This document shows, piece by piece, positions 53,367 through 63,274 of a stretch of 64,000 nt of DNA. Position numbers and translations under genes: made by a program. The notes below the pieces were generated by a model. The model ran no database searches and was not told where the DNA came from. It worked only from the letters and a program-made list of their open reading frames with translations. The first letter of the stretch is position 1. Each line of letters opens with the position of its first letter. This stretch comes from Streptomyces ruber (GTDB lineage Bacteria; Actinomycetota; Actinomycetes; Streptomycetales; Streptomycetaceae). The stretch spans positions 124,001 to 188,000 of the forward strand of contig NZ_BMQK01000008.1 in the NCBI RefSeq assembly GCF_014648075.1, given 5' to 3'.

Positions 53367-53942
53367 TCAGACGTTCACGCCGAAGTCCTGGGCGATGCCG
53401 CGCAGACCGGACGCGTAGCCCTGGCCGATGGCGCGGAACTTCCACTCGGCGCCGTGGCGGTACAGCTCGCCGAAGACCATGGCAGTCTCGGTGGAGGCGT
53501 CCTCGGACAGGTCGTAGCGGGCGATCTCGGCGCCGCCCGCCTGGTTCACGACGCGGATGAACGCGTTGCGCACCTGGCCGAAGGACTGCTGGCGGTTCTC
53601 GGCGTCGTAGATGGACACCGGGAAGACGATCTTCTCGATCTCGGCGGGGACCCCGGCGAGGTTCACCTTGATCTGCTCGTCGTCGCCCTCACCCTCGCCG
53701 GTGAGGTTGTCGCCGGTGTGCTCGACCGAGCCGTCGGGGCTCTTCAGGTTGTTGAAGAAGACGAAGTTCTGGTCCTTCGAGACCTTGCCGGACGCGTCCA
53801 GCAGCAGGGCGCTGGCGTCCAGGTCGAAGTCGGTGCCGGTCGTGGTACGGACGTCCCACCCCAGACCGACGATGACCGCGGTCAGGCCCGGGGCCTCCTT
53901 GGTCAGTGATACGTTGCCGCCCTTGCTGAGGCTGACTCCCAC
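53367..53942 (-). CDS. terD: TerD-family tellurium resistance/stress protein (tandem copy)
   Basis: 191 residues if translation starts at GTG 53942, which has GGGAGG six bases upstream and gives the canonical [20 protein letters not shown]. An ATG four codons earlier has no such site. Ca2+ loops: [15 protein letters not shown] and [20 protein letters not shown]. Core: [20 protein letters not shown] and [20 protein letters not shown]. It is the first of three co-oriented genes (TerD, TerD, DUF475). Confidence 0.93.
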   Translation of the reverse strand: MGVSLSKGGNVSLTKEAPGLTAVIVGLGWDVRTTTGTDFDLDASALLLDASGKVSKDQNFVFFNNLKSPDGSVEHTGDNLTGEGEGDDEQIKVNLAGVPAEIEKIVFPVSIYDAENRQQSFGQVRNAFIRVVNQAGGAEIARYDLSEDASTETAMVFGELYRHGAEWKFRAIGQGYASGLRGIAQDFGVNV

Positions 53943-54052
53943 GGGTCCTCCCATTGGTGTCCTGGGGCGCCGGGCCCCGTCGTGCGCTGTCGGATCAACG
54001 AATCGATCCTAGTGACGGGTTCCCGCCCGTCGCAGGCCCTATGACCCGAGTT

Positions 54053-54511
54053 TCACAGGGTGTCGAGGGCCTTGACGTACTCGTTGAGGTCCCGGGCGTC
54101 GGGGAGGGCGTTGACGACGGTCCAGCGGACGACGCCCTCCTTGTCGATGATGAACGTGCCGCGGACCGCGCAGCCCTTGTCCTCGTCGAAGACGCCGTAC
54201 GCGCGCGAGGCGGCGCCGTGCGGCCAGAAGTCGGAGAGCAGCGGGTACTCCAGGCCCTCCTGCTCGGCGAAGACGCGCAGGGTGTGGATGGAGTCGTTGG
54301 ACACGGCCAGCAGCTGGGTGTCGTCGTTGACGAACGCCGGGAGGTTGTCGCGCAGCTCGCACAGCTCCCCGGTGCACACACCGGTGAAGGCGAACGGGTA
54401 GAAGAGCAGCACCACGTTCTTCGCGCCGCGGTAGTCCGAGAGCCTCACGGTGGCGCCGTGGTTGTCCTTGAGCTCGAACTCGGGGGCCTTCTCGCCGACC
54501 TGGATCGCCAT
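54053..54511 (-). CDS. Peroxiredoxin, AhpE/bacterioferritin-comigratory type
   Basis: 152 residues. MAIQVGEKAPEFELKDNHGA, then VVLLFYPFAFTGVCTGELCE holds the peroxidatic Cys46 in the Thr-x-x-Cys motif and a second Cys51. DEDKGCAVRGTFIIDKEGVV and the Arg of RGTF complete the active site. It reduces peroxides in the cytoplasm and belongs to the AhpE-like one/two-Cys actinobacterial group. ATG 54511 has GGGAAGGGAA upstream. It sits between the Ter genes and DUF3052/aceE. Confidence 0.93.
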   Translation of the reverse strand: MAIQVGEKAPEFELKDNHGATVRLSDYRGAKNVVLLFYPFAFTGVCTGELCELRDNLPAFVNDDTQLLAVSNDSIHTLRVFAEQEGLEYPLLSDFWPHGAASRAYGVFDEDKGCAVRGTFIIDKEGVVRWTVVNALPDARDLNEYVKALDTL

Positions 54512-55029
54512 GTCCCTGCGTTCCCTTCCCTGGGCTGTTCCGGTGAAGCCACCCTACGCAGCGACCGACGCGCCCCACGCCGCAGGGCACCCGCACGGCG
54601 CGCGGTCCGCGGACCGCCCAGGTGCCCGGTCATGACGTCCGGTGTCGGTGACGGACTCCCACGGGCGGCGCAGAACTCACGGGCCCGGGCGTCCCGGGCG
54701 CCCCCGACCGGCCGGGTGAGCCGGAGGCGGCCTCGACGTTGCCTCGAAGCTGCCCTCCGGGGCCGGAGGGCAGCCTGAGGGCCCGGAGCGTGTGCGGGCA
54801 CCAGGGCCCGGACGGGCGCACGCGGGCGCGGGCCGTGGACCGGAACGCTTCGGACAGTCCAGAACTCTTGGGCCGGGACGAACCGGACGCGGCCTCGGAC
54901 GGTGTTCCGGAGAGGTGGGTCCGGTGGTCTCCGGGCGGCGGGCGCCTCAGGAGAGGGGTTGCGGGGTGGGCCGGGGGCGGGCCCGGGGCGGGGTCGCCCC
55001 GGGCGCGGTCCGGCTCACCCGGCGGAGCG
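54512..55029. other. Non-coding stretch between the peroxiredoxin and DUF3052 genes
   Basis: 518 bases with no credible gene; frames here are Arg/Gly/Pro-rich. The perfect hairpin GCTGCCCTCC-GGGGCC-GGAGGGCAGC (54749-54774) is the only strong structure and may terminate the DUF3052 transcript. Confidence 0.5.
54749..54774 (-). terminator. Candidate terminator downstream of the DUF3052 gene
   Basis: Perfect 10-bp stem with a 6-base loop, 256 bases after the DUF3052 stop and 238 bases before the peroxiredoxin start on the same strand. Confidence 0.5.
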
Positions 55030-55467
55030 TCACCGCTTCGACTTGGCCCCCTTCGGCGTCACCAGCCGGCTGCCGCTCCAGTCCTTGCCGACGCTGACGC
55101 TCTTCGACGCCGACAGCCCGGCGGTCGTCGCGGCTTCCGAGATGTCGCTCGGCTCCACGTAGCCGTCGCGGCCCGTCTTCGGCGTCAGCAGCAGGATCGA
55201 GCCACCCTCTTCGATGTACGTGGTGGCGTCCACCAGCGCATCCGTCAGGTCGCCGTCCTCGTCGCGGAACCACAGCACCACGGCATCGGCCACGTCGTCG
55301 TAGTCCTCGTCGACGAGCTCGCTGCCGACATAGTCCTCAATGGCCTCGCGGAGCTCCTGGTCGACGTCGTCGTCGAAGCCGATCTCCTGGACCACCTGCT
55401 CGGGCTGGAACCCCAGCCTCGCGGCAGGGTTCGTCCGCTCCTCCGCGTGGTCCGCGGTCGCGCTCAC
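55030..55467 (-). CDS. DUF3052 family protein
   Basis: 145 residues. ARLGFQPEQVVQEIGFDDDV, DQELREAIEDYVGSELVDED, DDVADAVVLWFRDEDGDLTD and LLLTPKTGRDGYVEPSDISE define the actinobacterial DUF3052 family; the end is basic (TPKGAKSKR). It is widely conserved next to the aceE-type pyruvate dehydrogenase gene. Function is unknown. GTG 55467 is preceded by AGGAGG at the ideal distance; an ATG six codons upstream lies inside that site. The gene is divergent from aceE. Confidence 0.88.
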   Translation of the reverse strand: MSATADHAEERTNPAARLGFQPEQVVQEIGFDDDVDQELREAIEDYVGSELVDEDYDDVADAVVLWFRDEDGDLTDALVDATTYIEEGGSILLLTPKTGRDGYVEPSDISEAATTAGLSASKSVSVGKDWSGSRLVTPKGAKSKR

Positions 55468-55904
55468 GGGTTGCCTCCTGATCATGTTCGGGTGGGGTCG
55501 CCCCCGGGAAGTTCAGCCACGCGCATACGCGAGGCATTGGCCGTAGTCCACACGGGCGGGACGGATCGCGCAAGTACCCAGCCTTCGAGACCGCCGAAAC
55601 GGTGACGATCCCGGCCGTGTCACCGCAACTCCTGCAGTGGAATTACCACCAAGGGTGCCTCACACCACACCGTTCTGCCCGGTATGTGCATTCAGTAGTC
55701 ATCCGAGGGTACGAGACTCGAATGCCTTTGCGGAACACGTCATGGAGCGGGCGTATCGTTGCGTTTTGCCGGGCCCGTCCCCGGCGCCCGCGCGAACGTT
55801 TCCACTACCTCACGGTAGAGATGACGTGCGCCTTCCCGAGGTACACGATGGGAAACGGTGCAGGCACAGACAGAAGCGTGCCCCTCTGACAGTGAAGGAA
55901 CAGC
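55468..55904. promoter_or_regulatory. Divergent promoter region between DUF3052 and aceE
   Basis: 437 bases, locally less GC-rich than the rest of the window, with no credible gene. It must contain the aceE promoter. GAAGGAACAGC before GTG 55905 is the ribosome-binding site. A clear -35/-10 pair was not identified. Confidence 0.5.
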
Positions 55905-58652
55905 GTGGTTTCCGGAGCCGATCGCAATCCGATCATCATTGGCGGCCTTCCGAGCCAGGTCCCTGACTTCGACCCCGAGGAGACCCAGGAGTGGCTGGAC
56001 TCGCTCGACGCCGCCGTCGACGAACGCGGCCGTGAGCGGGCCCGCTATCTGATGCTCCGGCTGATCGAGCGCGCCCGCGAGAAGCGCGTGGCCGTGCCCG
56101 AGATGCGCAGCACCGATTACGTCAACACCATCGCCACCAAGGACGAGCCGTTCTTCCCGGGCAACGAGGAGATCGAGCGCAAGATCCTCAACGCCACCCG
56201 GTGGAACGCCGCCGTGATGGTGTCCAGGGCGCAGCGCCCGGGCATCGGCGTCGGCGGCCACATCGCCACCTTCGCCTCCTCCGCCTCGCTGTACGACGTG
56301 GGCTTCAACCACTTCTTCCGCGGCAAGGACCGGGGGGACGGCGGCGACCAGGTCTTCTTCCAGGGCCACGCCTCCCCCGGCATCTACGCCCGCGCGTTCC
56401 TCCTCGACCGGCTCTCCGAGCAGCACCTCGACGGCTTCCGGCAGGAGAAGTCGAAGGCGCCGTACGCGCTGTCGAGTTACCCGCACCCGCGCTCGATGCC
56501 CGACTTCTGGGAGTTCCCGACCGTGTCGATGGGCCTCGGCCCGATCGGCGCGATCTTCCAGGCTCGGATGAACCGTTACATGGAGGCCCGCGGCATCGCG
56601 GACACGTCGAAGAGCCATGTGTGGGCGTTCCTCGGCGACGGCGAGATGGACGAGCCGGAGTCGCTCGGGCAGCTCTCCATCGCCGCCCGCGAGGGGCTGG
56701 ACAACCTGACCTTCGTCGTCAACTGCAACCTCCAGCGCCTCGACGGCCCGGTGCGCGGCAACGGGAAGATCATCCAGGAGCTGGAGTCGGTCTTCCGTGG
56801 CGCCGGCTGGAACGTCATCAAGCTGGTGTGGGACCGGTCGTGGGACCCGCTGCTGGCGCAGGACCGGGACGGCGTGCTGGTCAACCGGATGAACACGACG
56901 CCGGACGGCCAGTTCCAGACGTACGCCACCGAGTCCGGCGCCTACATCCGCGACCACTTCTTCGGCGACGACCACCGGCTGCGCGCGATGGTCGAGAACA
57001 TGACCGACGACCAGATCCTGCACCTGGGCCGCGGCGGGCACGACCACCGGAAGATCTACGCGGCGTACAAGGCGGCCGTGGAGCACAAGGGCCAGCCGAC
57101 GGTCATCCTGGCCAAGACGGTCAAGGGCTGGACGCTCGGCCCCAACTTCGAGGGCCGCAACGCCACGCACCAGATGAAGAAGCTGACGGTCGCCGACCTC
57201 AAGGGCTTCCGCGACCGTCTGCACCTGCCGATCTCGGACAAGGAGCTGGAGTCCGGCCTGCCGCCGTACTACCACCCGGGCCGGGACTCGGAGGAGATCC
57301 AGTACATGCACGACCGGCGCAAGTCGCTGGACGGGTACGTGCCGACGCGTGTCGTACGGTCGAAGCCGCTGCCGCTGCCCGGCGACAAGGCGTACGCGAC
57401 CGTGAAGAAGGGGTCGGGCCAGCAGTCCATCGCCACCACCATGGCGTTCGTACGACTGCTGAAGGACCTCATGCGGGACAAGGAGATCGGCAAGCGGTTC
57501 GTGCTGATCGCACCCGACGAGTACCGCACCTTCGGCATGGACTCGTTCTTCCCGAGCGCGAAGATCTACAATCCGCTCGGACAGCAGTACGAGTCCGTGG
57601 ACCGCGAGCTGCTCCTCGCCTACAAGGAGTCGCCGACCGGGCAGATGCTGCACGACGGCATCTCGGAGGCGGGCTGCACGGCCTCGCTGATCGCGGCGGG
57701 CTCGGCGTACGCCACGCACGGCGAGCCCCTGATCCCGGTGTACGTCTTCTACTCGATGTTCGGCTTCCAGCGCACCGGTGACCAGTTCTGGCAGATGGCC
57801 GACCAGTTGTCGCGCGGTTTCGTGCTGGGTGCGACGGCCGGCCGTACGACGCTGACCGGTGAGGGGCTGCAGCACGCCGACGGCCACTCGCAGCTGCTCG
57901 CGTCGACGAACCCGGCGTGCGTCGCGTACGACCCGGCGTTCGGCTTCGAGATCGCGCACATCGTGAAGGACGGTCTGCGCCGGATGTACGGCGGGGACGA
58001 GCGGCACCCGCAGGGCGAGGACGTCTTCTACTACCTGACCGTCTACAACGAACCCATCCAGCACCCGGCCGAGCCGGAGGACGTGGACGTCGAGGGCATC
58101 CTCAAGGGCGTGTACCGCTTCAGCGCGGGCACGGGCGGGGAGATCCCGGCGCAGATCATGGCCTCCGGTGTCGCCGTGCCGTGGGCGGTGGAGGCGCAGC
58201 GCATCCTCGCCGAGGAGTGGAACGTCCGGGCGGACGTCTGGTCGGCGACCTCCTGGAACGAGCTGCGGCGGGAGGCCGTCGCGGTGGAGGAGTACAACCT
58301 GCTGCACCCCGAGGAGGAGCAGCGTGTTCCGTACGTGACGCGGAAGCTGAGCGGCGCCCAGGGGCCCTTCGTGGCTGTCTCCGACTGGATGCGCAGCGTT
58401 CCCGACCAGATCGCGCGGTGGGTGCCGGGGACGTACAGCTCACTGGGCGCGGACGGGTTCGGCTTCGCCGACACGCGCGGGGCGGCGCGCCGGCACTTCC
58501 ACATCGACGCCCAGTCGATCGTGGTGGCGGTGCTGACGGAGCTGGCGCGGGAGGGGAAGGTGGACCGGTCGGTGCTGAAGCAGGCGATCGACCGGTATCA
58601 GCTGCTGGATGTGGCGGCCGCGGATCCCGGGCCGGCCGGGGGTGACGCGTAG
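55905..58652 (+). CDS. aceE: Pyruvate dehydrogenase E1 component (homodimeric, AceE type)
   Basis: 915 residues, normal for the homodimeric E1. It decarboxylates pyruvate with thiamine diphosphate and passes the acetyl group to E2. Motifs: [20 protein letters not shown] and [20 protein letters not shown] at the start, [20 protein letters not shown], the ThDP/Mg2+ motif [12 protein letters not shown] (about 242), [20 protein letters not shown] and [20 protein letters not shown] near the end. GTG 55905 follows AAGGA. It stands alone, ending in a strong terminator at 58729. Confidence 0.97.
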   Translation: MVSGADRNPIIIGGLPSQVPDFDPEETQEWLDSLDAAVDERGRERARYLMLRLIERAREKRVAVPEMRSTDYVNTIATKDEPFFPGNEEIERKILNATRWNAAVMVSRAQRPGIGVGGHIATFASSASLYDVGFNHFFRGKDRGDGGDQVFFQGHASPGIYARAFLLDRLSEQHLDGFRQEKSKAPYALSSYPHPRSMPDFWEFPTVSMGLGPIGAIFQARMNRYMEARGIADTSKSHVWAFLGDGEMDEPESLGQLSIAAREGLDNLTFVVNCNLQRLDGPVRGNGKIIQELESVFRGAGWNVIKLVWDRSWDPLLAQDRDGVLVNRMNTTPDGQFQTYATESGAYIRDHFFGDDHRLRAMVENMTDDQILHLGRGGHDHRKIYAAYKAAVEHKGQPTVILAKTVKGWTLGPNFEGRNATHQMKKLTVADLKGFRDRLHLPISDKELESGLPPYYHPGRDSEEIQYMHDRRKSLDGYVPTRVVRSKPLPLPGDKAYATVKKGSGQQSIATTMAFVRLLKDLMRDKEIGKRFVLIAPDEYRTFGMDSFFPSAKIYNPLGQQYESVDRELLLAYKESPTGQMLHDGISEAGCTASLIAAGSAYATHGEPLIPVYVFYSMFGFQRTGDQFWQMADQLSRGFVLGATAGRTTLTGEGLQHADGHSQLLASTNPACVAYDPAFGFEIAHIVKDGLRRMYGGDERHPQGEDVFYYLTVYNEPIQHPAEPEDVDVEGILKGVYRFSAGTGGEIPAQIMASGVAVPWAVEAQRILAEEWNVRADVWSATSWNELRREAVAVEEYNLLHPEEEQRVPYVTRKLSGAQGPFVAVSDWMRSVPDQIARWVPGTYSSLGADGFGFADTRGAARRHFHIDAQSIVVAVLTELAREGKVDRSVLKQAIDRYQLLDVAAADPGPAGGDA

Positions 58653-58728
58653 CGCCGCAGGGGTGACTGCCGGGGGCGTGTGCGGGTTGCGTGGGGCCGG
58701 TCGCGCGGTTCCCCGCGCCCCTGAGAAC

Positions 58729-58767
58729 GAGAAGGGCCCCTCGGCCACTGGCCGAGGGGCCCTTCTC
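58729..58767. terminator. Terminator of aceE
   Basis: Arms 58729-58747 and 58749-58767 are perfect 19-bp complements (GAGAAGGGCCCCTCGGCC...). It lies 77 bases after the aceE stop and 44 before the stop of the convergent gene, so it can serve both. Confidence 0.9.
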
Positions 58768-58810
58768 GCCCGGCATCGCACCTCCCCGGGCTCCCCGTGC
58801 CGGGCGGTTC

Positions 58811-59116
58811 TCAGTAGGTGCCGAATCCGTAGGACGCGAGACCTATGAGCCCGATGAGGTTCAGGACGGTGACGATGGCGCCCAGCACCACGGCGATCAG
58901 TGCCGGGACGGAGGCGCTGCCGCTCCACCTGCGCCCCATGGCCAGCCAGCCGCAGACGACCGCGACGGGCCCGAGGATGATGCCCAGGGCGAAGAAACCC
59001 ACGACCGCGCAGATGGCTCCGATGATGCCCAGGGTCGCGCGATCCGGCCCGCTCCGTGACCCCGTCCGGCCACGTGAGCGAGGGTACCTGCGCGTACTGT
59101 TGCCGAAGCCCGCCAT
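58811..59116 (-). CDS. Small DUF4190-like membrane protein
   Basis: 101 residues. A basic N-terminus (FGNSTRRYPRSRGRTGSR) is followed by two helical pairs: LGIIGAICAVVGFFALGIIL, GPVAVVCGWLAMGRRW, and VPALIAVVLGAIVTVLNLIG. DUF4190-like proteins have two membrane helices and unknown roles. Two adjacent ATGs (59119 and 59116) follow GGGAG; the second has better spacing. Confidence 0.8.
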   Translation of the reverse strand: MAGFGNSTRRYPRSRGRTGSRSGPDRATLGIIGAICAVVGFFALGIILGPVAVVCGWLAMGRRWSGSASVPALIAVVLGAIVTVLNLIGLIGLASYGFGTY

Positions 59117-59508
59117 CATCAACTCCCAGAACACTGCTGTAAGTTCGGGTCCGTGATGTCGCGGGTACCCCCGGCTTCCCGCCTTAGACCTGCACGCGCG
59201 CTGTCCCCTCCGGCAGCGCGCCGCAGGACCCGCCGGTCCCCGGTCGTACGACCATGTCGTACGAGGACCTGACCCACTGTCACCTGCGGCGCACCGGAGT
59301 GCGAGAGTTCCGCGGGCCGGTCACCCTGATGAGTGATCCGATCCCCGCGGCGGAGTCGTGTACGCACCGGGGCGCCGAGGTCTTCGAGGCACCGAGGTGT
59401 TCGAGGTGCGGGTGAACGCACCTGATATTCACGGCACGCCCGGACGAAACGTGATCCCGGTCACTCGATTGACGCGAGACCCTTCCGTTCTCCTAGTGTG
59501 TCCTTCCA
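59117..59508. other. Divergent intergenic region, no gene seen
   Basis: 392 bases between the DUF4190-like and alpha/beta-hydrolase genes. No conserved frame; no strong dyad was noticed. Confidence 0.4.
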
Positions 59509-60726
59509 GTGACTTCCTTCGACACCTCCCCTCAACTGAACGTCTGGCGCATGTTGCTCGCGTTGGCCGTGGTGTTCGTGATGCTCACGACCACCGGCTG
59601 GACCGCGATCCGCGCCCACCGCGGGGCCTCTCCCCTGCAGACGTCACTCGCCGCCTGGAGCCACGGGCAGGTCGACGGCCGCGCGCTGCCCGGCCCGGGC
59701 TCCGCGCCGGACCGGGTGGCGCGGTTCTTCTCCTCGCTCACCGAGGCGCAGCGCCTGGGCCTCGCCGAGCGCTATCCGCTCGCGGTCGGCAACATGAACG
59801 GCGTCCCGGCCCCCGTGCGGTACAGAGCCAACCAGGTCGCGCTCGCGCAGCAGCGCGAGGCCGAGGAGAAGCGCACGCGCGACTCCCGGCTGTCCGCGCT
59901 CGGCCAGTACGAGGCGGGCCGTCGTGCGAACCGCTTCGCGGACCTGATGCGGCACGACCGGCAGATCCTCGCCTTCGACCCCGAGGGTTCGGGCCGGGTC
60001 GCCGAGGTCTTCGGCGACCTCGACCGGGCCGAGCGGATCTCGGTGGTGGTGCCCGGCGTCGACACCGACGTACTCACCTTCCAGCGCACCTACCGCTCCT
60101 GGTCGGCGCCCGTCGGCATGGCGAGCGCCCTGTACGGGGCGGAGCGCGCGGCCGCCCCCGCGGTCCGTACCGCCGTGATCGCCTGGGCCGACTACACGGC
60201 GCCCAGCGGGCTCGGCATGGAGGCGGCCACCGCGCTGCGCGCCGAGCGGGGCGCGGTCCGGCTGGACGCGCTGGTGCGCGGGCTGCCCGGCCGGTCGACC
60301 GTCGCGCTGTACTGCCACAGCTACGGCTCGGTGGTGTGCGGGATCGCCGCGCCCCGCCTGCCGGCACGGGTGACCGACGTGGCGGTCGCGGGCAGCCCCG
60401 GCATGCGCGTCGAGCGGGCGTCCCAACTGCGCACCTCGGCCCGGGTCTGGGCGACGCGGGACGCCGACGACTGGATCGCGGACGTGCCGTACATGGAGGT
60501 CGGCGGGCTGGGCCACGGGGCCGATCCGGTGTCGGCCGCGTTCGGCGCGCGGGTGCTGTCCGCGGACGGCGCCGTCGGGCACGCCGGCTACTTCGCGCCC
60601 GGCACGGAGAGCCTGCGCAACTTCGCCGAGATCGGTGTTGGCGCGTATCGCGCGGTCCGCTGCGCACACGCCGAACACGAGGATGACGCGTGCCGGAAGG
60701 ACCTGCCCGTCACCACCGCCGCCTGA
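59509..60726 (+). CDS. Membrane-anchored alpha/beta hydrolase (DUF1023 type)
   Basis: 405 residues. An N-terminal hydrophobic segment (MLLALAVVFVMLTTTGW) anchors or exports it. The DUF1023 alpha/beta hydrolase core has VVVPGVDTDVLTFQRTYRSW, nucleophile elbow YCHSYGSVVCG (Ser flanked by His and Tyr), ATRDADDWIADVP (Asp) and GHAGYFAPG (His). It is likely an extracellular lipase/esterase-like enzyme; the substrate is unknown. GTG 59509 is the first codon of the conserved N-terminus. Confidence 0.87.
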   Translation: MTSFDTSPQLNVWRMLLALAVVFVMLTTTGWTAIRAHRGASPLQTSLAAWSHGQVDGRALPGPGSAPDRVARFFSSLTEAQRLGLAERYPLAVGNMNGVPAPVRYRANQVALAQQREAEEKRTRDSRLSALGQYEAGRRANRFADLMRHDRQILAFDPEGSGRVAEVFGDLDRAERISVVVPGVDTDVLTFQRTYRSWSAPVGMASALYGAERAAAPAVRTAVIAWADYTAPSGLGMEAATALRAERGAVRLDALVRGLPGRSTVALYCHSYGSVVCGIAAPRLPARVTDVAVAGSPGMRVERASQLRTSARVWATRDADDWIADVPYMEVGGLGHGADPVSAAFGARVLSADGAVGHAGYFAPGTESLRNFAEIGVGAYRAVRCAHAEHEDDACRKDLPVTTAA

Positions 60727-60802
60727 CGCGCGTAGAAATCGAAGGAACGACGGCCGACCCGAGGAGGGGACGAAGACGCGCCTCACGCATACGATGAGCC
60801 GC

Positions 60803-61660
60803 ATGGGTGACGTACTGGCCGGATTTCATGCCGCCTGGGAGTTCGAGTCCGACTCCGTGCTCATCCGCTTCGAACGGGGAATCCGCACGCCGAAGCTGTT
60901 CCAGGCGCTCGGCGAACGCCGCATCCCCCTGGAGGCGATCGCCGGGGTGACGCTGACGCCGGGGCGGCGCGGGACCGTGGTGCTGCGGGCCGAGCCACGG
61001 CCGGGCGCCGACCCGCTGATGGACGCCGCCGCGGGCCAGTTGCGGGAGTCGGGCGATCCGTACCGGCTGGTGCTGCCGGCCGAACGCGAGGTCCTGGCCG
61101 AGTACTACGCGGACGAGCTGCGGGCACGGCTGCCGGAGACGGACGGCCCGGCCGAACGCCATCTGGTGGCCGCGCCCGAGGGGCCGCGGCAGTTCAAGGC
61201 GTACGACGGGAAGGCGTCCTTCGACGGTTCGTCCGTGTCGTTCCGGTGGTTCTGGACGGGGGCGTCCTCGGCGAAGTGGAAGGCCGGTGACCAGAGTTTC
61301 CCGGTCAATGAGCTGAGCGGGGTCGAGTGGCGTTCACCCGAGGTGTTCGAGGGACATCTGCGGCTGCTGCACCGCGACGCGGCGACGGCGCCGCCCGGGC
61401 AGGCCGACCAGGACCCGGCGGCCGTCGTCTTCGGGCTCGGCTACGGCCCGGTGCACGAGTCGCTGCCGTTCGCCGCCGCCGTGCTGGCCGCGGTGCGCGC
61501 CGCCGAACCGGCCCCCGCCGTGGGGCCGGCCGCGGCGCGCCGCCGCGACCCGGCCGACATCGCCGACCGCATCCGCCACCTCGGCGAGCTGCACCAGGCG
61601 GGGCTGGTGACGGACGAGGAGTTCACGACGAAGAAGGCCGAGCTGCTGGCGGAGCTGTGA
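60803..61660 (+). CDS. DUF4429 protein with C-terminal SHOCT domain
   Basis: 285 residues. MGDVLAGFHAAWEFESDSVL and IRFERGIRTPKLFQALGERR start the first DUF4429 repeat; YDGKASFDGSSVSFRWFWTG starts the second. The end ADIADRIRHLGELHQAGLVT-DEEFTTKKAELL is a SHOCT oligomerisation motif. Function is unknown; DUF4429 resembles PH-like domains. ATG 60794 (MSR) three codons upstream is an alternative start. Confidence 0.9.
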   Translation: MGDVLAGFHAAWEFESDSVLIRFERGIRTPKLFQALGERRIPLEAIAGVTLTPGRRGTVVLRAEPRPGADPLMDAAAGQLRESGDPYRLVLPAEREVLAEYYADELRARLPETDGPAERHLVAAPEGPRQFKAYDGKASFDGSSVSFRWFWTGASSAKWKAGDQSFPVNELSGVEWRSPEVFEGHLRLLHRDAATAPPGQADQDPAAVVFGLGYGPVHESLPFAAAVLAAVRAAEPAPAVGPAAARRRDPADIADRIRHLGELHQAGLVTDEEFTTKKAELLAEL

Positions 61661-61697
61661 CCGGGACGCGGGAACCTCTCGTCCGTGTCGCCCGTGT

Positions 61698-62714
61698 CTA
61701 CTCCCGGCCCGCCGAGGTGAAGCTCATGTCGGCGTAGCGGTCGCCCGCCACCCGGTCCGCGAGGGGCTCCAGCAGGGCCAGGTCCTCCTCGCCGAGGACG
61801 ATGCGGGTGGCCGCGGCGTTCTCCGTCACCCGGCCGGGCTTCCGCGTGCCCGGGATCGGCACGACGGGCAGGCGGTGGACCTCCGCCCGCTGCTGCACCC
61901 AGGCCAGCGCGACCTGCGCGGGCGAGGCGCCGTGGGCCTCGGCGACCGCGCGGACCGGCTCCAGCAGGGACGCGTTGGCGGTCGCGTTGTCACCGGTGAA
62001 GCGCGGCATCCGGCGGCGGAAGTCGTCGGCGGTCAGGTCCTTGTCGGCGTCCGCGAAGGACCCGCTGAGGAAGCCCCGGCCGAGCGGCGAGTAGGGCACG
62101 AGGGCCACGCCCAGCTCGCGGGCGGCCGGCACCACGCCCGCCTCGATGTCCCGGCTGAACAGCGACCACTCCGACTGCACGGCGGCGATGGGGTGCACGG
62201 CCTGGGCGGCCCGCAGTTCGTCGCCGGTGACCTCGCTCAGCCCGAGGTGCTTCACCTTGCCCTCGCGGACCAGCTCGGCCATGGCGCCGACCGACTCCTC
62301 GATCGGCACGTCCACGTTCCGGCGGTGCATGTAGTAGAGGTCGATCACGTCCACGCCGAGGCGCTTCAGGCTGGCCTCGACGGCGTCGCGGATGTAGGGC
62401 GGGTCGTTGCGGATGATGCGCCGCGTCACGTCCTCCCGCGGGATCGCCATGGCGAACTTCGTGGCGATCACCACCTCGTCCCGGTGCGCCGCGAGGAACG
62501 GCGCGAGGAACCGTTCGTTCTCCCCGGCGCCGTACACGTCCGCCGTGTCGTAGAGCGTGACGCCGAGTTCCAGTGCCCGCTCCAGGGTGGCCCGTGACTC
62601 CTCCGCGTCCGAGGGCCCGTAGGCGAAGCTCATGCCCATGCAGCCGAGGCCCTGGACGCCGACCTCCGGGCCGGTCTCGCCCAGCCGTGTCGTCGCGATC
62701 CTGTCGCCGGTCAC
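61698..62714 (-). CDS. Aldo/keto reductase (AKR13-like)
   Basis: 338 residues. VGVQGLGCMGMSFAYGPSD, LYDTADVYGAGENERFL (Asp, Tyr), VIATKFAMAIPRE (Lys), DLYYMHRRNVDVPIEES (His), VQSEWSLFSRDIEAGVVPA and VPIPGTRKPGRVTENAAAT (NADPH). It reduces aldehydes or quinone-like compounds. The GTG start overlaps the upstream MerR stop by three bases, so the two are translationally coupled and co-regulated. Confidence 0.93.
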   Translation of the reverse strand: MTGDRIATTRLGETGPEVGVQGLGCMGMSFAYGPSDAEESRATLERALELGVTLYDTADVYGAGENERFLAPFLAAHRDEVVIATKFAMAIPREDVTRRIIRNDPPYIRDAVEASLKRLGVDVIDLYYMHRRNVDVPIEESVGAMAELVREGKVKHLGLSEVTGDELRAAQAVHPIAAVQSEWSLFSRDIEAGVVPAARELGVALVPYSPLGRGFLSGSFADADKDLTADDFRRRMPRFTGDNATANASLLEPVRAVAEAHGASPAQVALAWVQQRAEVHRLPVVPIPGTRKPGRVTENAAATRIVLGEEDLALLEPLADRVAGDRYADMSFTSAGRE

Positions 62715-63178
62715 AGCACAGCTCCCTCCGACGCCAGGGCCCGCCCGGCGTCACCGTAGAAGTCGATCTTGCGGTCGAGCACGGCCAGCGTGTCCTGGAG
62801 CTCGGCGATCCGGGCCCGTACGCCCTCCCGGGTCGCCTTCAGCAGCTCGAAGCGGGCGCCGTAGGTGTGGTCGCCCTCGCGGACGAGTTCCGCGTACCGC
62901 ACCATGTCCGCCACCGGCATGCCGGTCAGCCGGAGCTTGCCGACGAGGCCGAGCCAGTCCAGGTCGCGGTTGCTGTAACGGCGCTGGCCGGTGTGCGAGC
63001 GGTCGATGTGCGGCATCAGCCCGATGCGCTCGTACCAGCGCAGCGTGTGCGCCGTGAGGCCGGTCAGGGCGGCGACCTCGCTGATGGTGTACCTGTCCTG
63101 GCCGTCCGGGCGCCGGTCGGCGTGGGGCGGGCCGGCACAGCTGTCGACGTGGGTGCCTGTGGTGTCCATCACCGTCAT
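62711..63178 (-). CDS. MerR-family transcriptional regulator
   Basis: 155 residues. HTH: YTISEVAALTGLTAHTLRWY-ERIGLM, then SHTGQRRYSNRDLDWLGLVG and LTGMPVADMVRYAELVREGD. A C-terminal coiled coil (AELQDTLAVLDRKIDFY) mediates dimerisation. No conserved metal-binding Cys are seen, so it is more like drug/aldehyde-responsive MerR proteins that control aldo/keto reductases. It shares an operon with the AKR, and a MerR-type operator lies just upstream. Confidence 0.93.
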   Translation of the reverse strand: MTVMDTTGTHVDSCAGPPHADRRPDGQDRYTISEVAALTGLTAHTLRWYERIGLMPHIDRSHTGQRRYSNRDLDWLGLVGKLRLTGMPVADMVRYAELVREGDHTYGARFELLKATREGVRARIAELQDTLAVLDRKIDFYGDAGRALASEGAVL

Positions 63179-63194
63179 GGCCCCCACGCTAGAA

Positions 63195-63213
63195 CCTTCG
63201 AGTGCGCTCCAGG
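63195..63213 (-). promoter_or_regulatory. MerR-type operator/promoter
   Basis: Read on the minus strand, TTGCCTGGAGCGCACTCG and AAGGTTCTAG contain a dyad CCTGGAG-CGCA-CTCGAAGG between a TTGCCT -35 and a TTCTAG-like -10. The 19-20 base spacing is typical of MerR-controlled promoters. It lies 17-35 bases before the MerR ATG. Confidence 0.6.
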
Positions 63214-63274
63214 CAAGCGGCAGCCGGGGAAAACGCCGGGACACGGACGGGCGGGTGTGGCTACCGTGCAGATC

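Noticed and set aside
55740-58307. An 855-residue open frame antisense to aceE
   Set aside because: It mirrors the third-codon-position GC of aceE; its composition is Val/Arg/His/Leu-rich without any family motif. aceE on the plus strand is beyond doubt.
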